Part shown: in pieces, positions 13,436-25,300 of the stretch | Layout: each line of letters starts with the position of its first letter | Numbering within the stretch: the stretch's first letter is position 1 | Assembly (NCBI GenBank): GCA_024305405.1 | Contig: JAKNDB010000064.1 | Span: 1,178,001-1,242,000, forward strand | Length of the DNA stretch: 64,000 nucleotides | Reading direction: 5' to 3' | Source: Dirofilaria immitis | Lineage: Eukaryota > Nematoda > Chromadorea > Rhabditida > Onchocercidae | Program-made: the position numbers and the translations under genes | Notes under the pieces: generated by a model | Database searches by the model: none | Seen by the model: the letters and a program-made list of their open reading frames with translations, nothing else | Told to the model about the DNA's origin: nothing

Positions 13436-15300
13436 CTTTCTTTCAAGAATTGACCAACTTTGAATGAAGTTTCTGAAGAGTTTGAAGGATAAAGAACAAG
13501 CAAGAATATAAACGTAAAGACATAAAAGGATCATTCATTTTTAGAATAAACAAATTTCGTTATTCTCAAAAACGTATCTTTTCAAGAATCGTAACTTATG
13601 ACTTAGATTTATTTATTGATAATAGGAAGTTATTATTATTATTATTGATGGAATATTTTGCGTATTCTTGGCTTATTGAATAATTTTGAAGAAGTAAAGG
13701 AGTTTTAAGTTTTAATACTTTGGTTTTTAATACTCAAAAGAATGTCATGAGATTATATATTACATTTAATATGGAAAAACAATGAATTTGTAATAAATTC
13801 TTTAGATTATTTTTGTTAAAACTTGAAGTTAAAGAATCTATATTGTTGAAAACTTACCTGATTGCTTTAATTTTATCATTAATATTCTAGAATGATTATC
13901 TCTCGATAGACAAATCTTTGTTTTATAAAAATACACACATTAATAATTGACAATTTTTTCAATAGAAATACTAAGCTAACAGCTCTGATTTATTTCATGA
14001 GCAAACAATTACTATTCTCGATTATTGTTCATTTCCTCAGAAAAATTACTAGTACTATCAGAATAATTACTAGGATCAATAATTCCTATTCATACTCGAA
14101 ATAGCTCCGATACTTATTGAAGCTACTGAGAAATAAAGTCTGAAAAGCAACTTGAATAAGGAAATGAACTGAATTTCTTCTTGGCAGCAACATGGTATAA
14201 AGAAAAATTGAAGGAATTGAGCCAATGATTTCGGAGAGTAAAATTATTATGAATTGTTTTGAATTTGCTGTTCTGCTTATATATCATTTTTTAGCTAACT
14301 GATCTATGATATGAACAATTTTCATCCGATTAGCATTCTTCGGTCTGTCTGCAATCATCGAGATGAATTTGCATTTTTGAATAAAATTTTTATGCGACAA
14401 TAATCCATTCACTGAAATATTCACAATTTCACCATCTAATAAAATATAATAAAAAAGAAATCTAAAAACTGAAAATTACCTGTAAAATTCATTAACTTGG
14501 AGCAATAATAATTGAACATTTACATTGTAATACTGAATGTTTTTACCAAATTATGATGTGAATTTAACTAATCGAATTTATGAACGATAGAAATTGTGTA
14601 TTGAATTTTGATATCACAATGTTTCATAGATATTAACGTTACGCATATTGTAATCGTAATCAACAATTCTAAAAAGCAATGTTATTTTAAATATGTTTTG
14701 ATACTTTCGTATTTTCAGCGTGTATTATTTTCAATTTTTATAATCAATAAAATTTTATTTATTTATTTTTTGTTTTTCATTGATCTTTCAGAGATCAAAT
14801 AATATTCGAGAAAGTTATTAACAGGTTTTTTATAATGTCATAGTCCTGATAAATGTAGTATATCAATTTACAAATTACTTCTTTAAAACATACTTCAACG
14901 GAATTATTTATGTTTTGCTAATTGATCAATTTTTAATACTCTTTTTTTTGTACAACAAATTCATTTATTACTAAAATATGCATAAAGCTCTTTTCATTTA
15001 TTTCAACATCATTTCCATAATCCTTATGCCAAATAATCCTTAGAAACCTTTTTTTTTACAAGATTAATATTTTAATTTTTATTTGGAAATATTTGATTTT
15101 TATTTTATGTTCAAGCAATGTAATTTTAGAGCTTTAAGTTATTCAGAGCATTCATTCCAAGCCATGTTAATACGAGTAATTCGTTATTAAATAGTTGGAA
15201 AAATGAACAAATTACAAATAGATCGAATTTTTTAGTAAACAAAAATTAAATAGTTCTAATCATTTAAATTTTATTAATTTCATTGTAGATGAATTGTTTC
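13436..15300. other. Intergenic, no gene seen
   Basis: AT-rich sequence that should hold the promoter of the aspartic-protease-like gene on the minus strand. I see no further exon with convincing protein similarity. Confidence 0.5.
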
Positions 15301-15308
15301 CTGAAATA

Positions 15309-15766
15309 TGTTATGTTCGAATTAATATTTATTTCATTATTCTTTGATGATTTTGTAATTAGCGAAGATAGAAAAATGAAGAAATAAAGTAAGTTGGAAT
15401 TAATTTTCATTGATAACTACGATTAGTTAGTTCATAACGATGAGCAAAATTAATTTAATTTATTAAATAATAAATGAGAAGACGGGAAATAAATAATATA
15501 TGAAATGGGTAAAAAAACATAATGTGCATAATAAATCATTATTACTACCGACTAATCTCAATCTTTTAAAAATTATTTTTTCAGAATCCGAAAGAAACGA
15601 CAATTTTTTGGAGGTTACGGCAGTTTTGTTGGGATTTCAGTTCCATTCTTCGGCATGCATTGGGGTTGTTTCGATTCATATCTATTTCCACATATGTGGA
15701 GCTATGGTCCACCTTTTTTGGTTATGGTTCACCTTTTTTGGTTATGGTCCTATGTTTTATGGATAA
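15309..15766 (+). CDS. Small Gly/Tyr/Phe-rich secreted peptide candidate
   Basis: Two exons are proposed. The first (about 15309-15387) gives a hydrophobic leader MFELIFISLFFDDFVIS and ends at GTAAGT. The second starts after TTTTTTCAG (about 15585) and gives IRKKRQFFGGYGSF, then a Gly/Phe/Tyr-rich tail ending FFGYGPMFYG and a TAA stop at about 15764-15766. The frame needs one A added near 15375 and one T added in each of two identical CCTTTTTTGG runs (about 15711-15735), after which GPPFFGYG and GSPFFGYG appear as tandem repeats. A dibasic KKR site precedes the FGGYG core, as in small nematode neuropeptide-like or antimicrobial-type secreted precursors. That family link is inference from composition. 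Confidence 0.4.
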
Positions 15767-16232
15767 CTAAGAGGGCTCCTTCGACTGATCTATCTTAATC
15801 AAACTCTGAAAAAAAATGTCTATTTTGGACCATCAATATATGTTTCATTTTATTTAAATTTATTGATTCAACTGATTGCTTCTTCTTTTCTGCTTATAAC
15901 TTTTATTAAATTTTGTTTTGAAATTAAAATTTTATAAAATTGGAATAACTAATCGTTGATTCATATATAAATAAGTATTGGAAGAGAAGTGGAAAATACA
16001 TGTATAAGGCCGAAAATCGAACAAGTTTCATTAGCGGAAATTTCAACCAGTTCTAAACAAATTTAATATTGTTATTATTTTATTTTCTAAAAGCAAAACT
16101 GCATCATATTTTATTGTCATTTTTCTAATTAACCTGAAATTAGTTTACTTTTGCTGTAAGAATGATGCAAATTTTCGATTGATATGAACTGATATGCTTG
16201 CATATTCATTATCTAGTATTGCAGGTAATTAT

Positions 16233-16312
16233 TAGAATTGGATTAAATTAGAATTGGATTAAAAATATGGTAAGAAAGTGAATTAAATCCAATTCTAATC
16301 CAATTCTAAGTG
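16233..16312. repeat. Inverted repeat with copy B of the 48-bp repeat
   Basis: Two copies of TTAGAATTGGATT on the left are answered by AATCCAATTCTAATCC on the right around a loop containing ATGGTAAGAAAGTGAATT. The left arm and loop match the sequence at 9303-9352. Confidence 0.75.
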
Positions 16313-16640
16313 ATGATAGAGTAAAAAGTCGAAAATGAGTTTTAGTATCAAGCTTAGGCTTGGTCGAAAAACCAAATTTTTAAAATAAATTTTGTGTCTC
16401 AAAGTAATAACACTATTGAGATTTGTTGTACCTGAATTATTTTTCCAATTAATATATAAATTTTTATATTTTAAATATTCGCTAATTTAATTCATTGTAA
16501 ATCTCCATCTTATATTGTTAAAAATTAGCAAGTATCTACAAACCCATTTACATTTGTTGTAAAATGTAAAATAATTTATGTCCTTGATTATCTCTTTTTG
16601 TAATTATCGCACCAGTAGTAAATTATCAATAATTAATTTG

Positions 16641-17186
16641 CTAGCAATCATCTTTAACTTCCAAAGAACATTCCGAAAAAGATCCAAAGAAGATCAGTTT
16701 TCTTTTTCGTATTCGATTATGCCTGGCATAACCATTTGAGAAAAATTGATTCTTCACTCTTTCTGGTTGCGTCCATATTATTATTTGTTTCAAACTGGCA
16801 GCATAAAATAGCGGAATTGATATTTTTTCAAACTTTTCGATAAATTTCACTAATAACATATATTCAGATATTGGAGAAAGCAATCATTAAAAATTATAAA
16901 GTTCAATCATTTGGGTTATTTTAGATATCAAATGAAAATAATTTAGCAATTGCAAGTAGGAATTGCTGAAAATATTACTGAGACAGGAAAATTCCACAGC
17001 GTTAGTGAATTTAGATGAAATAGTTCGATACCACAGATCTGCGCCGAAAATCAAATCTTCAAATAGTCCAGAAAAAGGAATCGATGGCGAAACAATAACT
17101 GGAACTGAGAATATTAGAACAAATATGTTTAAAATGTGACATATGTCGCGAACGCTGATTCGCGAAACTCCAACATACAATTGCAT
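16641..17186 (-). CDS. Unrecognised ORF pair with N-terminal hydrophobic segment
   Basis: A frame from ATG at 17186 has a hydrophobic segment (ICHILNIFVLIFSVPVIVS) that could be a signal peptide or anchor. It runs 99 codons to adjacent TAA-TGA stops at 16884-16889, then stays open in the same frame for 80 more codons to 16641. The C-terminus is IFFGSFSECSLEVKDDC. I do not recognise it. It could be one decayed gene or chance open sequence. Confidence 0.25.
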
Positions 17187-17311
17187 AATTAAATAAATTT
17201 CTTATTGTAAACAAATAAGCAAATAGATTACTCACTGTAAATTAATGCTCATGAAACTATGAATCATCCCAGTTATATCCACATTCCTTAAAATTGTTTT
17301 TCACACGTTTT

Positions 17312-17573
17312 TGTTGTTATCTAACCAATCTACATCCTTTTGTTTAAACGCTTATTTTCCCACGCTAATCTCTCTTTTAATCGTACTGTAATGTTTCCTC
17401 CATATCCGGTATGTTTCCGGTGCTAGAATTAACCACTCCCACTTCTGGGAAGATATAAACCAGGAGTGATCATCATCAATATTATTGTTATCACCATACA
17501 ATCAGTAATAAACGTTTCGGCTTCACGGTGTGTTCTCAATACAGCTCCACTACACCCTACTGAATACCCAACA
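17312..17573 (+). mobile_element. Probable solo LTR of an LTR retrotransposon
   Basis: The block is richer in GC than its surroundings. It starts TGTTGTTATC and ends ACCCAACA. Inside are a TATA box (TATAAA, 17454-17459) and a polyadenylation-like AATAAA (17507-17512) in the order expected for U3-R-U5. Immediately after the end comes CTGGTGATATTTGGTCCCC, like the start of the internal region of Gypsy or BEL elements next to the primer site. No gag or pol follows; the next sequence is a zinc-finger relic. I could not define target-site duplications. Confidence 0.5.
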
Positions 17574-17689
17574 CTGGTGATATTTGGTCCCCTCGACGTC
17601 AGCTCACACCCAATAAAGACGCGACAACATAAGAGATAAGTAATTCGAATATTTCAATCTAATGCGGTTGAACTATGTGAATGACAAAT

Positions 17690-18020
17690 CGAACAAATGT
17701 AATTAATGCAGCAAAGGATTTAAACGATTCAAGTATTTGAAAAGACATGAAGGAGAACATAAAGAAGTAAGACTGTCCAAGTATAAGCTATACAAAAACA
17801 TTTAAACCAAAGTTTGAAAAAAAAGAAAAGCAGCATAGGAAAGAACTATTCAAACATAATCGATGTAACAAAGAATTCAAATAGATCGGCAGTCTGGAAA
17901 AACATAAATTGATATATATACGGACATAAAATGATTTAAATGTAATCAATGTGACAGTAGTCTCAACCAACTTAACCATCTGAAAAGGCATAAATTGGTA
18001 CATTTACGCATAAAATCCAT
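17690..18020 (+). pseudogene. Decayed C2H2 zinc-finger sequence
   Basis: Finger remnants are readable: a CxxC-type start near 17697-17760 with FKRFKYLKRHEGEH, and FKCNQCDSSLNQLNHLKRH near 17937-17995. Stops and frame changes lie between them (for example TAA after KCN). The order and linker spacing fit C2H2 fingers. It is related by type to the minus-strand zinc-finger genes at 38.5 and 55.6 kb. Confidence 0.65.
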
Positions 18021-18086
18021 TTCTAATAAGTATCGCAAAGAATTTATTTGAAATTTGTAGCGGTGTTGCGAATTCTTTATTTCTAC

Positions 18087-18287
18087 TTAAGCTCCAAAAC
18101 GTTGCAAAAGATAAAGTTCAAAGATATCAATCTCAAACCTGGGTAATTGAACCTCTAATATAGTAAGTTTTTCTAACACGACAATGAACTCAACGATAAA
18201 GATTTCGATAGGACAAATTAATGACGGTAACAATATGAAAAATAGACGCAATATAATCCTTCTCATTGCCCAACCAACTGATCTCAT
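18087..18287 (-). CDS. Small ORF with signal-like N-terminus
   Basis: A 66-residue frame starts MRSVGWAMRRIILRLFFIL and continues hydrophobic to about residue 30. It ends LYLLQRFGA. The RFG near the C-terminus recalls RFamide precursors, but no dibasic site follows it, so I do not call it a neuropeptide. It may be a chance frame. Confidence 0.2.
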   Translation of the reverse strand: MRSVGWAMRRIILRLFFILLPSLICPIEIFIVEFIVVLEKLTILEVQLPRFEIDIFELYLLQRFGA

Positions 18288-18299
18288 GATTTTTTGAAA

Positions 18300-19389
18300 A
18301 TGATTTTGGTGTTCAGGATTTTTCGCGGAGTTCAGAAGTTTATAGCACCTTATTTAGGGGCAGAATAATAGTTGGAGTTATTCAATAGTTGGAGTTAAGA
18401 ATAAATTTTCCGTGAATTAATTTTTCCCGAAGACTGTTTCAACTCTTCTTTTTCTGGAGACTGTTTTAACTCTTATTCTCAGAATTCCATCTATTTTTTA
18501 AATATTCACTTCAAATATCACACATTACATCACAATGGATCAGCAATTTGATTTGGCATTAAAAACGATAATAAGCAGTTCTGGAAATCTTCAGCGTAGG
18601 CTTAAAAAATGTACTCCGAACTTTGAGATTTCTAGGATTCAATTTTAAGATTACCTATATATCTTTTAAATGATTCTGCAGTCAATCCAATTCTTTTTGA
18701 TTGCAATGATGATATGAAACAAATGAAATTAATTAATTAGTGATTTTAAGGAAACGGTAATTCATAATTAGCAATAAATAATAAAAATGGCTTTTTATAT
18801 AAGGTGATGGGTTGAAATCGGGTGGAAAAAATTTAAATTATCCGTAATAAGACAGCTTCCAATAAAACATAATTTATAAACACTTCAATCTTCATCAACA
18901 AAATTAATTTCTTTGATGAAAATAATTCTTGTAGATCATAACAATTGCTTGTTTGTAATATCAATATCTATTAATTCATTTTTGTAAAAGCATTGTAAAA
19001 GTATTACTTCTAATTCAATAATGATTTAAAACATCTTACTACTTTTTAACTATTACTGTTCGTCATGAAAAAAAAACGGTTTCATTTAAATCTTCGTCTT
19101 TTGTTTAAATTTAATAAAAAATTTTTTGTTCCTTAAATTCATTATAAAATTTCAAACTCTTATTGTTCACTTTTGAAATTATTTTTACCACAAATTTCTT
19201 TTTTTTAATATTCTTTGCTTCTTCACTTTTTCAATATCTCAATATTTTATATTTTGTTTATTTTTCCTTTAGTATTTCTAAATTTTCATATTCGTATTTT
19301 TAGTTCTACTTATTAATTTATCATTTGCTTGGCAGTTATCATTTCCTTTTTATCGCTTTCTTTCGAGAAAACTTTTTCTTTTGAAAAAG
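18300..19389. other. Intergenic, no gene seen
   Basis: AT-rich sequence downstream of the kinase gene's stop. No repeats longer than simple A or T runs were noticed. Confidence 0.5.
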
Positions 19390-22300
19390 TCACACTTTCT
19401 TTGATAAAGTTTCACCTTCTTTTGAATAAATTTCGCTTTCTTTTGAAGAACTTTTTCTCGTTGAAAATCTTTCGCTTTGAGTTGAAAAAGAAGTTTCAGT
19501 CGGTCTACGACTTCGTCGATGCCTTTCGTCATGTTTCTTCCTATGTCTCTGAAAAACAAACAGAAAAGTTGAAATGTATGCACAACAATGCGGTATATTA
19601 TAATAATTACGTTACATAGTTTTTTCTTCTCCCATTATTTATACCTTCTCTTTAATTTATTAATTAAATTTCTGATTAAGTGAGTGCTTTCTATTTGAAT
19701 TTCTCCTATTTTTTTCTAACATTAAAATATAATTTAAAAAAAAAAAAAAGAGAAAATGAAAGTATTGCTTACATGTTTTTGTTTACGTTTACGTTTGGAA
19801 CTTAACAATTTTTTGATTTCATCTGTAACATATTCCAGAATGAGTTCATTCAAAACTGCCGCTCTGTAATTGTAAAATTATTTTTTGAAAATAAAAGTTT
19901 ATAATATAAAAATTCATGCTCAAATTTAACAGAAATTTAAAATACTCCATATTTGTTTTATATTATTATTATTATTATTCATTACTGTATCTTATTTTTA
20001 ATTCTCACCAATTCTTATCTGTTCATTTTTTGATAACAAATAAGATTTCATTTATTTCATCATCATGTTTTTATTATTTTTCGTAAATAAGTTTTGATGT
20101 TAATTATAATTGAAATTACTAATTCTATGATTATTGGCCATTTTTGGAGATAAATAAATTTTCAAAAAAAAAAAGACTTTTTGTTATATCTATTGTATTT
20201 CAAAATGAAGCAAAAAGCAATATATTGCTTAAGTAACAATTAAAAACATTTGTAATAACTTATAGCAAATAATAAATAACAAATAATATTTAAATCGTCC
20301 AAAATTTTGAATTAATAAGAGAAACTATTTGCGATATTATATCATACTCTTCTTCTCTTTGCTTTCTTCGCTCTAATTCCTCCTTTTTAATTGGAACAGT
20401 TCTACCTCGCTGAAAAAGTTAGATTTAATTTATCAAAAATTTATTCCTTTTAAATGATGAATTCGATTTAATTATATGCAAAGGATAAAATTATATTTTT
20501 TTTTTTAAAGAATACATCATTATCAAACACTGTTTTTTAATTTTTTTTTTTAAACTACTTCAAATAGATTTATTTCATTATTAATTATTCCTTGAGATAT
20601 TATTTAAATTTTATTTTAATTCAATTTTATCCTTATTTTCTGTCGATTAATTTTGAAGAGGAAAAAAAACTTTGTAGTATTATAACTGATTGTTTATATG
20701 AAATTTTGAAAATTGGAAAAAATATTTAAGGAAAGTAAAAATGTCTCGCATGATTACTCATCTTATTAACGAACGAATCATCAAATCAATTATTCGTTTT
20801 TAGCAACATTAATACTCTCAAATTACTAAATTCGAGAGTATGCCCAATAAAAATTACTGTTTGTTGTCATTTTTAAATTTTAATTAGCAATTATTTCTGC
20901 TAATAATGCATTAAAATATTCTTGAAATAAATTTATTTTTATTTTGATTTTAGCAATCTCACTTATAAGCGCAAATATTAGCAAAAGATAAAAACATAGA
21001 GTCGTTTTTTTTTTGATTCTCGAATATCAATTAATCATATACGTCAGTAATTAATTATATGTGAAGTACTTTGAATACATTTATTCGACAATTATTATTT
21101 CAAAAAACGTATTAAATTAACCTTAAATAAAGGTTTCATTGTTAAATCAATAATCGATTTTCCATTATTGATATCATCGGATGTTGCTTTCCATATCGAT
21201 TGTATTTCATATTCGCTCTTTTCTTCCTCCATTTCAGCTTCCTCTTCCGTTAAACATTTGACATTTTTCAATTTTGCAATCGTTAAATTAGTAATCTTCG
21301 GTGGTCCATAAAATAATTGAAGTTTTTAAGTTTTTTAACAATATATTTAAAATCACATCGTTTTTCAACATTCATTCTCCAACATTTATTTACCAAGCGA
21401 ATAATTTCTTTTGGTGTCATTTCTAAAATTAATTACTTTTTTTTTCACATTTCTTCCAAGAATAATAATCGAACTAAAATTGTTTTGAATTTAAATCATT
21501 TTTATATATTTTTATCAATTAATTTTATATTACAATTTCAATAATTTTTTTTTCTGAAAATATATTTTCTAATATTCTAATATATTTTTTTTGTTTTTTT
21601 TTTAAATTGCATTACGAATTATATTACCTGGCATATCAGGCATAATACCATGTCTAATATTTGTTGCACATTGTCGTACATCTAAATCTGGCCATGGTTT
21701 CATACCATTGCTAAAAATTTCATATAATAATACACCGTATGACCAAACATCACTTTTAACACTATAGTGTGGTTCACGTTGAATCGTTTCAGGTGCCATC
21801 CATCGTACAGGAACCTAAAAAGTTTTAGTGATAATTGTAATAATTTTAATTACTATTTTTCTACTAAAATTACAATAACTAATAATTCTATCAATCATGA
21901 AATTATGTATTAAATAAAATTGTTCGAGAAATATCATATAGTATATATAATAAATATAAATTGAATTTAAAAAATAAAATGAAATATTCGTTACTCTTTG
22001 TTTTGTCGAAATAGCAATAACATCACTAGCTGATTGGCTAAGGCCAAAATCAGAAATTTTAATTGTACCGTATTTACTAATTAAGCAATTACGTGTAGCC
22101 AAATCACGATGTATCATATCACTATAATTTTTATGTATATGTACAGATATAGAAACAGATATAGAATACTGGAATAAAAATTGCTTCGTTTTTGTTTTTT
22201 TTCTTTTGAATGACATTATTAATTTAATATAAATTTTGTAAAATTCTTTGACAAAAGATTTAATCTATCATAATCGATAAGCCAATCAATTAAACAATCA

Positions 22301-25300
22301 ATTATTCAATCGATAAGCTAATCAATTAAACAATCAATTATTCAATCGATGAGCCAATCAATTAAACAATCAATTGTTCATTAAGTCATTTTGTAACATT
22401 TGAACAATTATGTAATTTAAATAAAATTCAAATAATGAACTTTCTTGATTATCAAATTAGTTCATTTTAAACATCTCATAATTAATTCACATAATTTTCT
22501 ATCAGTGAAATTTTGAATGATATATATACTTTTCCTGTAAATAGCACATTCCTTTCGCTGCTCCTAAACTGTATAAAATTCGTTCACCAATTGAAATCTT
22601 ACATGCCCATTGTTGTAAATGATTATCCAATGAACCACCTGTACATCGTTCCATTATGATACATACGGATGGTATATCATAACATATTCCATGAAACTGT
22701 AATTATTATAATTATAAAAATAAATTCAAATATTTCAAAAAAAAAGAAAAGAGAAAATTTAAGGATAAAAAAAAAAAAGAAATCTGAAATAACAACTTCT
22801 TATCGATCGTTGAATTCTAAAAAATAATCTTATCAATCTTTTTATTTTCCCATTTTCAATGATTTTATTTAGATTTCATTATTCATCAAAAAGAAATGCG
22901 CAATGAATTTTTTTTTTTTTTGCGTGTAAAATATTTCTTAAATAAAATTACTTAAAGAATGATATGTCGTTATTTTAGCGTCATTTCTCCTAAAATTACT
23001 TTCCCTTTCGGAAAAAAAAATTTTTCTCTTTTATTATCGATTATATTTATCATAGGTAGAATTTGATTATTTTTTCTCAATTATGTATGTCATTTGGTTA
23101 TTACTAACTTTTGAATATTATTAGTAAGATGCGTTTCATATCATTAAGTTTCTTTCTGTGTTTAAACGAATGCTAATATTAAATTGAATTTTTCATGTGG
23201 CAAAATTTAAGCTTAAACAATTAATTTCAAAAATTATGGCTAGCTTAAAAATTGCTATTTAAAATTGATATGATTAATAAATTATTATAGTCTGAAAAAT
23301 TTATAACTTTAACAATATTTGGATGTTTAAATTGAGACATCAAACGTGCTTCACGCATTAATGATTCTTTCGTATCATTTAATTTATTCGCTTCTTCTGA
23401 ACTTATATTTTCATCTAAATGAAATGAATTATTTATAAACAAATTTTTTAAGTTAATTCTTTCGTAATAATAAATTTCTTTATTAGCAATATTGTTATGT
23501 TTATTATTATTGATTACTATTAATTATTATTATTATTATCGTTATTCACGTTACAATGAGATGTTAATGATATTTAATAATTGTTGATGCAACAGTAAGA
23601 GAAAAGTGATATATGAATAATTATTCGGATCATAATTAATTCATATTATTCACGTGACGTAAATTGTATGTATAGAGCAATAACAGTAATATAAGTAAAT
23701 AGAAAATTTGTATTGATAGTAGATAGAGAATGATTGATATTTTGGTTAATTTTAATTTTACACATCCTCTTTTAGCAGATAATTTGAATAAATTTTAGCT
23801 CAGGATTAAAACTATTCAAATTTAGATATTTTCTTTTTATAGAAAGCAAATGTATTTTATCATTTATTTATTCAAGTGAGAATGAAATTTGACGAATTAA
23901 TTTCGATTACGATTTACAAATATCGTTATTATTTATCATAAATATTAACTCGTACTATTGGCCTAAATTTTAATTCATTTCGTTTTTTTTTTCGATTCAT
24001 TTTTCATTTTCTTAATTTTTATCAAAAATACATTATTATACCCATTTGCCCATGGCATAATTTTAGTGCTACTGATATTTTACCATATAATTTTCCTTCG
24101 AAAACATCACAAAATTTCCAGCGCCAATTAAACCTGTTTCAGGATCATAGGTTATATTTTCATGTCTTATAAACCTTAAATTGCGAATTTTTTCAAAAAA
24201 AAAAAATAATAAATATCGATCAAATAAAATGTCATTAATTATATAAAAAAAGTATTACAATGTTTAAAAAGTATGAAATTCTTTAATAAATATACAATCG
24301 AAAAACTTTATATATATTAGTAGCAGTCATAAATTCAAGTTATTTCAATATATCAGTAATATATTTGAAGAAAAGAAAACCTTACAAATAAATCTTTTAT
24401 AAGTAAGTAAAGGTATTACTCAATTTTTATTGTTTTGCTAAATTCTTTTTCATGAAATACATTATTTTTGTTTGATCATTTTCATAGTTTGATTTTTAAA
24501 TTTCGAATGGAAAAAATATATGATAATGATGATACATTTCTATTATTATTTATTAGTTTGTTAAAAATTTATTTTGAAAAAAAAAAGAATGAACCATTTT
24601 GGTTTTTGAAATGGATCGATCAAAAATATATCATCCACGGGTAATGTATTACTTTTGTAATATTGAATTAAGTCTATGATTGTACCAAATACTTTCTAAA
24701 ATATCTTTTAGAGATTAAGAATGTAATTTTTTTGCAGAAAAAATGAGAAATTTAAAGGAACAAATATATCGAATTGATAGCAAACATAATTTTTGTTTTT
24801 TTCATTTTTTTTTTTGTAAAATGATTTTTACTTGCTAATATTATTAATATATTTGACAATTCTGTTGAATTCACTGAATGCAGCATGCATAGTAGTATTA
24901 TTCAAATTGTTAAAATGATTAATTTTTTTTGACGAAATAGTAATAACAATAATAAATTTTAATCCCTTTAACGTATCAACAATATTTTAATTGCAATAGA
25001 AAAAGTTACGAATGAATGATTTGTTTGTAAGTTTTTCTTTAAAATTCATAATCCAAACAAAAATTCTTAATAAATTATAAGGCTAATAATCAACTAAGGA
25101 TTCCTGATAGTTTTCATGACTAATAATCAAAGAGTAATGAATTCTAGGATTAACAAATAAAATTTGATGAGCTTCAAAGCTAGCAATCAAATCTTGATAG
25201 ATTTAGAGGCGAACGATCAAGCTATTAATTCCTGATAAATCCCAAGGAAAACAAATAATAACTTTTGATTGGTAAGTTTTAAGAAGATAATTTAAATCTT

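Noticed and set aside
18087..18287. RFamide neuropeptide precursor
   Set aside because: QRFGA at the C-terminus lacks a following basic cleavage residue and no repeated peptide is present.
21317..21544. Plus-strand 75-codon frame
   Set aside because: It is antisense to the kinase exon at 21122-21422, which has clear catalytic-domain residues on the minus strand.
22260..22380. CRISPR-like array
   Set aside because: The 36-bp units are contiguous with no spacers, and the host is eukaryotic. It is a simple tandem repeat in an intron.
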